A stretch of DNA of 64,000 nucleotides from JBELHO01 sp042091375 (lineage in GTDB: Bacteria > Pseudomonadota > Gammaproteobacteria > Enterobacterales > Alteromonadaceae): assembly GCA_042091375.1 (NCBI GenBank), contig JBELHO010000006.1, positions 62,001-126,000 on the forward strand, given 5' to 3'. Below are positions 26,998 to 34,811 of this stretch, piece by piece. Position 1 is the stretch's first letter; every line of letters starts with the position of its first letter. Made by a program: the position numbers and the translations under genes. The notes under the pieces are model-generated. The model was not told where the DNA came from. It saw nothing but the letters and a program-made list of their open reading frames with translations, and made no database searches.

Positions 26998-28137
26998 TTA
27001 TTTAGCTGACTTCATTAGGTCGATAAAGTGATCAAACAAAGGCGCTGCATCAGCTGGTCCTGGACTCGCTTCAGGGTGACCTTGGAAGCTAAAGGCAGGT
27101 TTATCGGTGAGATGTATGCCTTGTATAGTGTTGTCAAATAATGATCGATGAGTGACCTTGATATTGTCAGGAATGTGGTTATCGTCAATAGCAAAACCGT
27201 GATTTTGGGCAGTGATCATCACTAGGTTGCGATCAATATCTTTAACGGGATGATTACCGCCATGGTGACCAAACTTCATCTTGATGGTTTTTGCGCCACT
27301 GGCTAAACCGAGTAATTGATGCCCCAGACAAATGCCAAAGATCGGAATATTGGTTTGTAAAAATGTTTGTATCGCTGTAATGGCATAATCACAAGGCTCT
27401 GGATCACCAGGGCCGTTAGATAGAAAAATACCGTCGGGTTTTAATGCTAAAACCTCTGCAGCAGTTGTTTCGGCTGGCACTAGGGTTAATTTACAACCGC
27501 GGTCGGCTAGCATCCGCAATATGTTGCGTTTAGCACCAAAATCATAGGCAACCACATGAAATTGATTATTGTCTAATGCGCGATAACCTTCACCTAAATT
27601 CCAGCTTCCTTCGGTCCATTGCAAAGAGTGTTTAGTAGAAACCACTTTAGCTAAGTCCATGCCCTTTAAGCCGGGAAATGCCTTAGCCTGATCCTGTGCA
27701 TTGGCCTGAGCATCATCAGTCATGGCGACATCGCCAGCTAATATACAACCATTTTGTGCGCCTTTTTCACGTAGAATACGCGTTAATTTGCGAGTATCTA
27801 TGTCGGCGATACCTAAAATATTACGCGCTTTTAAGTAATCACTTAAACTTTGTTGATTTCTGAAGTTACTCGCCAATAATGGCAAATCTCTTATAACTAG
27901 ACCTTTTGCCCAAATGGATGAAGATTCTTCGTCTTCACTGTTGGTTCCTGTGTTACCTATATGAGGATAGGTTAAGGTAACAATTTGCTCTGCGTAGGAG
28001 GGATCTGTAAGGATTTCTTGGTAACCAGTCATTGATGTATTAAATACTACTTCACCAACAGATACCCCGTCTGCACCAATTGCAGTGCCATTAAATACCG
28101 TGCCATCTTCAAGCACTAAAATTGCAGATTTAGTCAA
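26998..28137 (-). CDS. carA: Carbamoyl-phosphate synthase small (glutaminase) subunit
   Basis: Hydrolyses glutamine and channels ammonia to CarB. The class I amidotransferase triad is present: Cys in FGICLGHQLLG, and His and Glu in SFQGHPEASPGP. The start chosen is TTG at 28137 (379 residues): a GGGGG ribosome site lies 5 bases upstream, and the product begins TKSAILVLEDGT, aligning with E. coli CarA (IKSALLVLEDGT). An in-frame ATG 12 bases earlier has no ribosome site. E. coli carA is known to initiate at UUG, so the choice has precedent. Confidence 0.96.
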   Translation of the reverse strand: MTKSAILVLEDGTVFNGTAIGADGVSVGEVVFNTSMTGYQEILTDPSYAEQIVTLTYPHIGNTGTNSEDEESSSIWAKGLVIRDLPLLASNFRNQQSLSDYLKARNILGIADIDTRKLTRILREKGAQNGCILAGDVAMTDDAQANAQDQAKAFPGLKGMDLAKVVSTKHSLQWTEGSWNLGEGYRALDNNQFHVVAYDFGAKRNILRMLADRGCKLTLVPAETTAAEVLALKPDGIFLSNGPGDPEPCDYAITAIQTFLQTNIPIFGICLGHQLLGLASGAKTIKMKFGHHGGNHPVKDIDRNLVMITAQNHGFAIDDNHIPDNIKVTHRSLFDNTIQGIHLTDKPAFSFQGHPEASPGPADAAPLFDHFIDLMKSAK

Positions 28138-28404
28138 TTTAACCCCCATAAGAAGTGTCAATAATATATGTAACTAACTAATTTCATATATGATTAGTTT
28201 AAAGCAATAAACATAAAATCATCAAAAACACATACCAGCAAACCAGTTTATTGTGTAAATAGCTTAGCAGATGTAATTTTTGACAAAATCTACTTATTTT
28301 ACGCTTGTCGCGCATATTCGTCTAGTTAAAAACGTAAAAACTCAGGGTTTAATTGCTTTTTTATACAAAAGCATTAAAACCAGAACTTATCCCTGTAAAA
28401 ATGA

Positions 28405-29208
28405 CTATTTTAATCCTAAAACATCTTGCATATCATAAAAGCCATGCTCTGCTTCACTCAGCCAAAATGCGGCTCGCATAGCCCCTAAAGCAAAAGTCAT
28501 TCTCGAACTGGCCTTGTGGGTAATTTCTAACCGTTCTCCCAAATCAGCAAAATAGGCGGTGTGCTCACCAACTATATCGCCAGCTCTGATCGTGGCAAAA
28601 CCAATAGTGTCATTTTGCCGCTCTTCGCTAAAACCTTCACGGCCATAAACAGCGACTTTATTTAAATCTCTTGATAAAGTATCGGCGATCACTTGCCCCA
28701 TTTTCATCGCGGTTCCAGAAGGAGCATCTTTTTTAAATCTGTGGTGTGCCTCAAAAATTTCTATGTCTGTTTCAGCGCCAATGGCTTGTGCAGTGATCTC
28801 CAGAAGTTTAAACATCAAATTAACCCCTACACTGGTATTGGGTGCTAACACTATGGCAATCTTTTCTGCTGCTTGTTGGATTGTTGTGATTTGCTGTGCA
28901 TTGAAGCCAGTTGTACCAACAACGATTGCTTTATTGTGTTGTTGACACCAAGCAAGGTGTTTTAGGCTAGTTTCAACAGCAGTAAAATCAATAAAAACAT
29001 CGGCTTCAAGTAGATCATTGAGATCACTTGTAGTATTGATGCCTATTGCACCGATACCGCAGAGCTCACCTAAATCAAACTGGCTAAATGCAGATGAGGC
29101 GCGAACAGTACCGCCCACCAACTCTATTGACTGATGTTCAACTGCTGCCTCAATAAGCTGTCGCCCCATTCGACCACTACAGCCTAAAATAGCTACTTTA
29201 ACTTTCAT
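28405..29208 (-). CDS. dapB: 4-hydroxy-tetrahydrodipicolinate reductase
   Basis: Second committed step of lysine and diaminopimelate synthesis, using NAD(P)H. The protein has 267 residues. The N-terminal Rossmann loop is ILGCSGRMGRQL. The substrate segment IFEAHHRFKKDAPSGTA holds the catalytic His pair and Lys, and GFNAQQ with VLAPNTSVGVNL is typical. Its ATG overlaps the stop of a small upstream gene by 4 bases (ATGA), so translation is probably coupled. In relatives dapB precedes carAB, as here; a 243-bp gap suggests carAB keeps its own regulated promoter. Confidence 0.97.
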   Translation of the reverse strand: MKVKVAILGCSGRMGRQLIEAAVEHQSIELVGGTVRASSAFSQFDLGELCGIGAIGINTTSDLNDLLEADVFIDFTAVETSLKHLAWCQQHNKAIVVGTTGFNAQQITTIQQAAEKIAIVLAPNTSVGVNLMFKLLEITAQAIGAETDIEIFEAHHRFKKDAPSGTAMKMGQVIADTLSRDLNKVAVYGREGFSEERQNDTIGFATIRAGDIVGEHTAYFADLGERLEITHKASSRMTFALGAMRAAFWLSEAEHGFYDMQDVLGLK

Positions 29209-29663
29209 GTGATGACCTTTAGTTGTTGTAAATGAGCAAAGTTCATTGGCTTGTCTAATGTCACAGATTGTTCGCTGGGTTGCGATGTAACATGAACAAT
29301 TTGCAGTGTGTTATTGATATCGGTGACGTGATAAAAAGCCGAAAATTCAGCAAAAGCCAGATCATTGTCGTCTATAAACGACCAATTAATACAAACTAAT
29401 ATAAGCTGTTTGTTAAGTGTTTGGTAACTGGCATTTGATATGCTAAATGACTTGGTGTTAGCTTGCTGTAATTGTTGAAAAATCTTTTCGAATTCTTGCT
29501 TAAATTGAGCTTCATCATTAACAACAATAAACTCATCAGGCATGGTTAAACTGCAGGGAAGCTGATAACAGGCTCTTACCTGTTTGGCGTTGAAACCAGC
29601 AAAGGCTTGTTGGTAAGCGACAAATAAATTTTCTAAACGTTGTGAAAGCAAAGTATGTCTCAT
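29205..29663 (-). CDS. Unknown small protein, possible NTF2-like fold, coupled to dapB
   Basis: Protein of 152 residues, soluble, with no signal peptide and no motif that I can name. It begins with an amphipathic helix (LENLFVAYQQAFAGFNAKQV) followed by CYQLPCSLTMPDEFIVVNDE. The strand-rich rest (QLILVCINWSFIDDNDLAFAEFSAFYHV) gives a pattern that resembles NTF2/SnoaL-like domains of the DUF4440 kind. That similarity is by eye only. Its stop overlaps the dapB start by 4 bases, so it is made with dapB. Role unknown. Confidence 0.75.
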   Translation of the reverse strand: MRHTLLSQRLENLFVAYQQAFAGFNAKQVRACYQLPCSLTMPDEFIVVNDEAQFKQEFEKIFQQLQQANTKSFSISNASYQTLNKQLILVCINWSFIDDNDLAFAEFSAFYHVTDINNTLQIVHVTSQPSEQSVTLDKPMNFAHLQQLKVIT

Positions 29664-29778
29664 CTTGTATAGGGTTTAACAGCTCATGTTATGATTAGTG
29701 ATTTTAATGATCAGCCTGTGATCCATGTCTATGTGATCACTCAGCATTAAACTGATGCGCATAAAATTCATCACTTTT

Positions 29779-29876
29779 TTCTTTCACTTCCATGTGATCA
29801 CAACATACCGGTCGTCCTGACCATAGTTGTTCTTTCACTTCCATGTGATCACAACATACCGGTCGTCCTGACCATA
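29779..29876. repeat. Tandem duplication of a 47-bp intergenic unit
   Basis: Two identical 47-bp copies, 29779-29825 and 29830-29876, are separated by GTTG. Each contains the palindrome TGTGATCACA and a short hairpin GGTC-GTCCT-GACC. A shorter related word (CATGTCTATGTGATCAC) lies near 29724-29740. They sit between the FKBP terminator and the start of the dapB unit, in the presumed promoter region of the latter. Confidence 0.9.
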
Positions 29877-29899
29877 AAAAAGCCCTCAATAGAGGGCTT
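29876..29899 (-). terminator. Terminator after the FKBP gene
   Basis: AAGCCCTC and GAGGGCTT pair with a 4-base loop; on the minus strand the stem is followed by six Ts. It lies 12 bases after the FKBP stop. A textbook rho-independent terminator. Confidence 0.92.
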
Positions 29900-29910
29900 G
29901 ATAATTATTT

Positions 29911-30534
29911 TTAGCTGACAATCGCCAATAATTCAACTTCGAAAACTAAGGTAGCGTAGGGAGGAATTGCACCTTGTGAACCGCGTTCACCGTAAGCTAA
30001 ATTATAAGGAACGTATAGTCGCCACTTTGAACCTTCAGTCATCATTTGTAGTGCTTCTGTCCAACCAGCAATAACACCACTGACAGGGAATTCTGCAGGC
30101 TGACCGCGGTCAACTGAACTGTCGAATACATCACCGTTTATAAATGTACCGTGATAATGGGTGCGAACCGTACTTTGCGCCGTTGGCTTTTCGCCATCGC
30201 CAGTGGCCAATACCTCATACTGTAAACCGGAATCGGTTACAGTCACTTCATCGCGTTTGGCATTTTCAGCTAAATACGCTTCACCGTCGGCAGACTGCTC
30301 TTTGGCTTGTGCTTGCTCTTGCTCTTGTAGTTTTTTTGATATAACAGAAAAAGCTTCGTTTAAATCTTCGTCTGCAACTTGACTGGCGGCGTTAGCAATG
30401 GCGTCAGCAAGACCTGCTTGTACAGCAGATACGTCAAAGTCTTTAAATGGGTTATTGCGCAATTGGTCACCTAATTGACGACCTACACCGTAACTTACTC
30501 GTTGTTCAATTGTTTCAAATGTATTTTCAGACAT
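29911..30534 (-). CDS. fklB: FKBP-type peptidyl-prolyl isomerase, FklB-like
   Basis: Proline isomerase and chaperone, 207 residues from the ATG at 30534 (a GTG three codons earlier is possible). The N-terminal helical dimerisation domain runs from TFETIEQRVSYGVGRQLGDQ to about residue 85. The C-terminal FKBP domain carries YHGTFINGDVFDSSVDRG, VIAGWTEALQMM and IPPYATLVFEVELL. No signal peptide is present, so it matches cytoplasmic E. coli FklB rather than periplasmic FkpA. It is a single-gene unit. Confidence 0.93.
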   Translation of the reverse strand: MSENTFETIEQRVSYGVGRQLGDQLRNNPFKDFDVSAVQAGLADAIANAASQVADEDLNEAFSVISKKLQEQEQAQAKEQSADGEAYLAENAKRDEVTVTDSGLQYEVLATGDGEKPTAQSTVRTHYHGTFINGDVFDSSVDRGQPAEFPVSGVIAGWTEALQMMTEGSKWRLYVPYNLAYGERGSQGAIPPYATLVFEVELLAIVS

Positions 30535-30871
30535 AATATTCACTTATGATGTTATCCGTAAAACCGCTACGAAATTAAGAGCTAAAAAATTGCGCGCAAG
30601 AATAACACAAACAAAGCTCTGGCTGTAGTCTCAATGAACACAAATTATCAAAAATCGAAATTTCAGCTCAAAAAACACCGCACCGCTGGGTTGCTTATCA
30701 CTCCAGCAATCCCCTGATATTACTGCTGAGATTGTCAATTTCAATTTAATATGTATCTGTCTAAAGCAATATTAAACACTGTTAAACAAAAACTTTTTAT
30801 GAATTTTTGCAGATAAGTCCATATAATAGCCAACCACACAGAACCGACATAACCATATTGAAGCTTGCTAA
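30535..30871. other. Divergent intergenic region between fklB and the NhaC-type gene
   Basis: About 340 bases with no gene. A good -10 hexamer TATAAT stands at 30822-30827, 44 bases before the antiporter start, with no strong -35 at the usual distance. No repeat, terminator or clear operator was seen. Confidence 0.4.
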
Positions 30872-32197
30872 ATGACCTCTTCTCTTGCCAATAAAAACAA
30901 CGCAACTACACGCTATATTAGTTTATTACCCTTCATTTTATTTTTAGGTTTATTTTTAGGCTCAGGTATATATTTAACCATAGAAGGTGTTGATTTTGCC
31001 TTTTACCAATTACCCGCCAGTGTTGCTATTATTCCGGCTATTTTGCTGTCAATCGTGATAGGTAAAGATAAAATTAATCAGCAAGTAGCTCAGTTTATTG
31101 AAGGCGTTGGCCATCCAAACATAATAACCATGTGCATGATTTATTTATTAGCCGGTGCCTTTGGTGTGGTTGCTGACTCAACAGGCAGTGTAGAGGCAAG
31201 TGTACAACTTGGCCTTTCTTTATTTCCCGACTACTTGCTTTTACCCGGATTATTTTTGGTTGCTGCTTTTATCTCTACAGCCATGGGCACATCAATGGGC
31301 ACTATTGCCGCCATAGCACCTATTGCACTCGGCTTTGTAGAAAATGCCAACATCGATGCCAGTATCATCGCTGGTTGTCTCATTTCAGGCGCGATTTTCG
31401 GCGACAACTTGTCAATTATATCGGATACCACCATTGCTTCGACACGAAGTCAAGGAGCGCAGATGAGAGATAAATTCAAAACAAATTTCAAGTTTGCCAT
31501 ACCTGCGGCACTCATCTGCTTATTGATTTTTGCTCAGCGTGATCTAGCGATTGACGCAATAACCACTGATACCGTGAATATATGGGGATTAATGCCTTAT
31601 ATGATCATTCTGTTTTTAGCCCTTTCTGGAGTAAATGTTTTTGTGGTGTTAATTGTCGGGATAATTTCGGCGGCTTTATTTGGTTTCATTAGTCAAGATT
31701 ATCAGTTGAGTACTTGGGTTACTGATATCAACAAAGGCTTTACTAAAGTCCAAGATATTTTTATTTTAGCCATGTTAATTGGTGGTTTAAGTGAGTTAAT
31801 AAAGCGCCAAGGCGGGTTATCAGCCCTCAATTTTGCGGTTAAAAAATTCGCTAACAAACTTTTTCCAAACAATGAAAAAAGGGCTGCGGGCTTTGGTATT
31901 GCCAGTTTGGCGTTTACTTGTAATTTTTTTACTGCCAACAATACCGTCTCAATTATCATTACCGGAGAGACGGCAAAAAATTTAGCTCAGGACGGTAAAA
32001 TAAGTCCCGCACAATCGGCTAGTCTATTGGATATTTATGCCTGTATTAATCAAGGCTTAATTCCCTATGGTGCGCAAGCGCTTTTACTTGGCGCAACGTT
32101 AAATATTTCACCTATTGAGGTGGTCATATCGGCTTATTATCCAATGATATTGTCAATTGTTGCTAGCATTGCCTTTTGGCGCATAACTAGGCGTTAA
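30872..32197 (+). CDS. Na+/H+ antiporter, NhaC family
   Basis: Integral membrane protein of 441 residues with about eleven hydrophobic helices. It has the NhaC-type segments TAMGTSMGTIAAIAPIALG and SGAIFGDNLSIISDTTIAS, the latter holding charged Asp residues within a membrane segment, as needed for ion exchange. A role in Na+ export fits a marine bacterium. Related NhaC-like proteins move other substrates (amino acids, malate/lactate), so the ion pair is inferred. It converges on bamC across a shared terminator. Confidence 0.85.
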   Translation: MTSSLANKNNATTRYISLLPFILFLGLFLGSGIYLTIEGVDFAFYQLPASVAIIPAILLSIVIGKDKINQQVAQFIEGVGHPNIITMCMIYLLAGAFGVVADSTGSVEASVQLGLSLFPDYLLLPGLFLVAAFISTAMGTSMGTIAAIAPIALGFVENANIDASIIAGCLISGAIFGDNLSIISDTTIASTRSQGAQMRDKFKTNFKFAIPAALICLLIFAQRDLAIDAITTDTVNIWGLMPYMIILFLALSGVNVFVVLIVGIISAALFGFISQDYQLSTWVTDINKGFTKVQDIFILAMLIGGLSELIKRQGGLSALNFAVKKFANKLFPNNEKRAAGFGIASLAFTCNFFTANNTVSIIITGETAKNLAQDGKISPAQSASLLDIYACINQGLIPYGAQALLLGATLNISPIEVVISAYYPMILSIVASIAFWRITRR

Positions 32198-32212
32198 GCT
32201 TTGTTTAGACAT

Positions 32213-32240
32213 AAAAAAACCTAGAAAAAATCTAGGTTTT
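32213..32240. terminator. Bidirectional terminator between nhaC-like and bamC
   Basis: AAAACCTAGA and TCTAGGTTTT pair around an A-rich loop between convergent genes, with a T-run for the plus strand and an A-run (U-run on the minus strand) on the other side. It can serve both. Confidence 0.8.
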
Positions 32241-32265
32241 AATCAATTTTACAGCCGTTGTAAGA

Positions 32266-33360
32266 CTAGTTTGCGGTTCGAAATGACAATCCTGGCTCAA
32301 TAGAAGGAAACAGTTGTTGCAACGCCTGCGCTGATAACAAATCACCGTTGTCATCGGCAATGGTAACCAGAGTTTGTTGACTATCATCAGTATTAGGAGT
32401 CAAAATAAATTGATATTTACCCTTGTTTAATTCTAACTCAGGTAGACTATCACCCCATAAGCTGTCCCAAAAACTATTTTCTGGTTTGAGAAAATCAACG
32501 TAGTATATTTTTTTTGTTTCATTGAGATCTGAGACAGTAAAACCGTGCCTTTCAAAAAATATCGGCATATTTGACCACAGTAAATCCGACTCCATCTCTA
32601 CAATATAAGCCGCTTCATTGTTTTCATTCACACCCAGTGTAACGAGTTTCTGGTTAGCTCGCAGCAACCTGTTTTCTTGCTGCAATAAACGGTATTGATA
32701 ATCCACTTGAGCTATTACTTTATTTAACATGGCCATTTCAAATCGGGTTTTATCAATAAGGTTTATCTCTTTAGAATCAGCACCATTGTCAGTTTTCATG
32801 TAGTCTGCCAAGGTCACAGTTAGTGCAACGCTTCTCCCATGAGGCTTTTTCTCAAATAGAAAACGAAATCGCATACTTTCAGTACTATCGACTTCTTCAA
32901 ATAACCAAAAACCTGATTCAGTAGTGTTTTTGTACCAAAGTGATTCAAATATTTTATCTTCAGCATCTATGGTGTTAAGTTCAACGCCGTCAGATTTGAG
33001 CTGCTCTGTTAATGCTTGATAAACAAATAGCTCAATATCTTTATCATCTAATACTTGATCAAACCATATCTTTGCTTCTTTGTTGTTGTTATCAACACGG
33101 GAAGAAGTGGCAATAGGCAGAACTAACGAAGGTGCTCTTACATCGACATTTTGACCAACAGGTCCCTTATCGTTAATTTTATCTTCAATATAAAATTCAT
33201 TACTTCTTTTTGGTGCGTCTAGCCCCTCGGGGGTAATAATATCTGAAGTTTCACGCTTATTAGCGTAATCAAAATCTCCGCTTGCCTGCTTATTACTGAC
33301 TGTAGAACAGCCAGCAATGGTAAGACTGAGTAACGAAAAATAAAAGACTCTACGATTCAT
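32266..33360 (-). CDS. bamC: Outer-membrane assembly lipoprotein BamC
   Basis: Accessory lipoprotein of the BAM complex that folds outer-membrane beta-barrel proteins. The chosen ATG at 33360 follows an AGGAG site and gives 364 residues. The lipobox LTIAGC places the lipidated Cys at 18. The unstructured N-terminal stretch that binds BamD follows, with SNEFYIEDK, then two helix-grip domains. E. coli BamC has 344 residues. In E. coli it is transcribed behind dapA; here dapA is absent and bamC is divergent from gcvR with its own upstream region. Confidence 0.92.
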   Translation of the reverse strand: MNRRVFYFSLLSLTIAGCSTVSNKQASGDFDYANKRETSDIITPEGLDAPKRSNEFYIEDKINDKGPVGQNVDVRAPSLVLPIATSSRVDNNNKEAKIWFDQVLDDKDIELFVYQALTEQLKSDGVELNTIDAEDKIFESLWYKNTTESGFWLFEEVDSTESMRFRFLFEKKPHGRSVALTVTLADYMKTDNGADSKEINLIDKTRFEMAMLNKVIAQVDYQYRLLQQENRLLRANQKLVTLGVNENNEAAYIVEMESDLLWSNMPIFFERHGFTVSDLNETKKIYYVDFLKPENSFWDSLWGDSLPELELNKGKYQFILTPNTDDSQQTLVTIADDNGDLLSAQALQQLFPSIEPGLSFRTAN

Positions 33361-33727
33361 TAAATCTCCTGAGAATACAATCTGAATCACATAACTGTGC
33401 TTTACTGATCAAATATTTAATTTATCTATATAATTAATCTACAAAATAACCAGAAATAAGACGTTTTAAAATGAAAATAGTTCATTTTGTCTGTATTAAA
33501 AACGCAGCAAATTTTGACTTAAAATCAATATAAATAAGGCTAAAAGCACTAGCCGTGGTTGTTATAGCGCTACATGGTACTTGTCTAAAAATTCAAACAC
33601 AAGAAGTAGCCTTAATTTATTGTTGATTTATCTGTTATTAGCATCTAAAGGTATCTCATTAAAATGTTCTGCTAAACAGTTTTATTTGCGATACAATAAT
33701 AGCTTTAAACAAATACGGTTTTATAAA
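33361..33727. other. Divergent intergenic region bamC / gcvR
   Basis: About 370 AT-rich bases. In E. coli dapA stands between bamC and gcvR; no trace of dapA coding sequence was found here. The region should hold both promoters, but none was assigned with confidence. Confidence 0.4.
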
Positions 33728-34255
33728 ATGTCTCAATATCTCGTCATCACAGCCATGGGGGCTGATCGCACTGGTAGCGTTAGTAGCTTGACTAAACTAG
33801 CCAGTGCATGTGGCTGTAATATTGTCGACAGTCGAATGGCTATTTTTGGCCTTGAGTTTACCATGATCATGCTCGTTGACGGCAGCGCCAAAGCGATTAA
33901 TCAAATAGAGAGTCGATTACCTGCTTTGGCCTTAAAGCTTGAACTCATTACCATGATGAAACGCACATCAGACTATAAAGTCCCTGAATTTACCCGTCAT
34001 TTTAAAGCCGAATATGCCGGTATTGACCAGCCCGGTGTACTAAAAGCAATGACGGCGTTTTTTGCCACGCGCAGCATTGATATTTCGTCATTGAAGTCAG
34101 AAATAAATCCACAAACCAATCACATGAATGCGACAATACTGATCGCTTTAACCGCAGATACCAGTATTGAACAATTGGAAAAAGACTACTTTGGCTTGTG
34201 CGAACAAATAGATGTGCAAGGTACAATCAAAGAAGTTGACTCTAATCAAATTTAA
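33728..34255 (+). CDS. gcvR: Glycine cleavage system transcriptional repressor GcvR (ACT-domain protein)
   Basis: Two ACT domains in 175 residues, one starting MSQYLVITAMGADRTGSVSS and the second near 90 at EYAGIDQPGVLKAMTAFFA. In E. coli GcvR has no DNA-binding domain and acts by binding the activator GcvA when glycine is low. The ATG at 33728 is chosen because the protein then aligns with GcvR from its first residue; an earlier in-frame start would add 49 unrelated residues. It is followed at once by bcp, as in E. coli. A general ACT regulatory role is the fallback. Confidence 0.87.
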   Translation: MSQYLVITAMGADRTGSVSSLTKLASACGCNIVDSRMAIFGLEFTMIMLVDGSAKAINQIESRLPALALKLELITMMKRTSDYKVPEFTRHFKAEYAGIDQPGVLKAMTAFFATRSIDISSLKSEINPQTNHMNATILIALTADTSIEQLEKDYFGLCEQIDVQGTIKEVDSNQI

Positions 34256-34265
34256 AAGGATAACT

Positions 34266-34733
34266 ATGAATACTCTTAACACAGGTGACGATGCGCCACT
34301 TTTTGAGCTCAGCGATGAAAACAATGTTACCGTAAGCCTGGCTGATTACATTGGTGTACAACAAGTTTTAGTCTATTTTTACCCCAAGGCTATGACCCCT
34401 GGCTGTACAGTGCAAGCGCAAAACTTACGCGATAACCAACAGGCATTACTGGATCACAACACTAAGGTATTTGGTATTAGCCCAGACGAGCCGAAACGCT
34501 TGGCTAAATTTTGTCAACGGGATCAATTAAACTTTACCCTTTTGTCAGATGTTGATCACAAAGTAGCTGATGCCTTTGGCGTTTGGGGCTTGAAGAAGTT
34601 TATGGGTAAGGAATATGACGGCATTCATCGCATCAGCTTTTTAATAGGTCTGGACGGTAAAATAAGTCAGGTGTTTAATAAATTTAAAACTAAAGATCAC
34701 CACCAAGTGGTACTTGATTATTTAGCTCAATAA
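34266..34733 (+). CDS. bcp: Peroxiredoxin Bcp/PrxQ type, lacking the usual resolving cysteine
   Basis: Thiol peroxidase of 155 residues that reduces hydrogen peroxide and organic hydroperoxides. Peroxidatic Cys47 is in YPKAMTPGCTVQ. E. coli Bcp has a resolving Cys five residues later (GCTVQACG); here that site is Gln52 (GCTVQAQN). Another Cys lies near 84 (KFCQRDQ). It may therefore act as a 1-Cys enzyme or use another partner. The ATG at 34266 follows an AAAGGA site and sits 10 bp after gcvR, so they are co-transcribed. Confidence 0.93.
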   Translation: MNTLNTGDDAPLFELSDENNVTVSLADYIGVQQVLVYFYPKAMTPGCTVQAQNLRDNQQALLDHNTKVFGISPDEPKRLAKFCQRDQLNFTLLSDVDHKVADAFGVWGLKKFMGKEYDGIHRISFLIGLDGKISQVFNKFKTKDHHQVVLDYLAQ

Positions 34734-34768
34734 TGTGGCAAAAACATCCATATATTTTAGCTTTATCA

Positions 34769-34799
34769 AGTAATAACCACCATTAAGGTGGTTATTACT
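34769..34799. terminator. Stem-loop between bcp and perM
   Basis: AGTAATAACCACC and GGTGGTTATTACT form a perfect 13-bp stem with loop ATTAA between convergent genes. There is no U-tract, so it may end transcripts weakly in both directions or protect 3' ends. Confidence 0.6.
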
Positions 34800-34811
34800 A
34801 GCTGTAATGTA

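Noticed and set aside
28176..28200. Palindrome TCATATATGA upstream of carA as an ArgR box
   Set aside because: The ArgR consensus needs TGAAT-N4-ATTCA arms, which are not present. The palindrome may be chance in AT-rich DNA.
29796..29805. TGTGATCACA as a CRP site
   Set aside because: CRP half-sites need a 6-base spacer (TGTGA-N6-TCACA). Here the half-sites abut, so CRP binding is not expected.
29779..29876. Tandem 47-bp units as a CRISPR array
   Set aside because: Only two units, with a 4-base spacer and no cas genes nearby.
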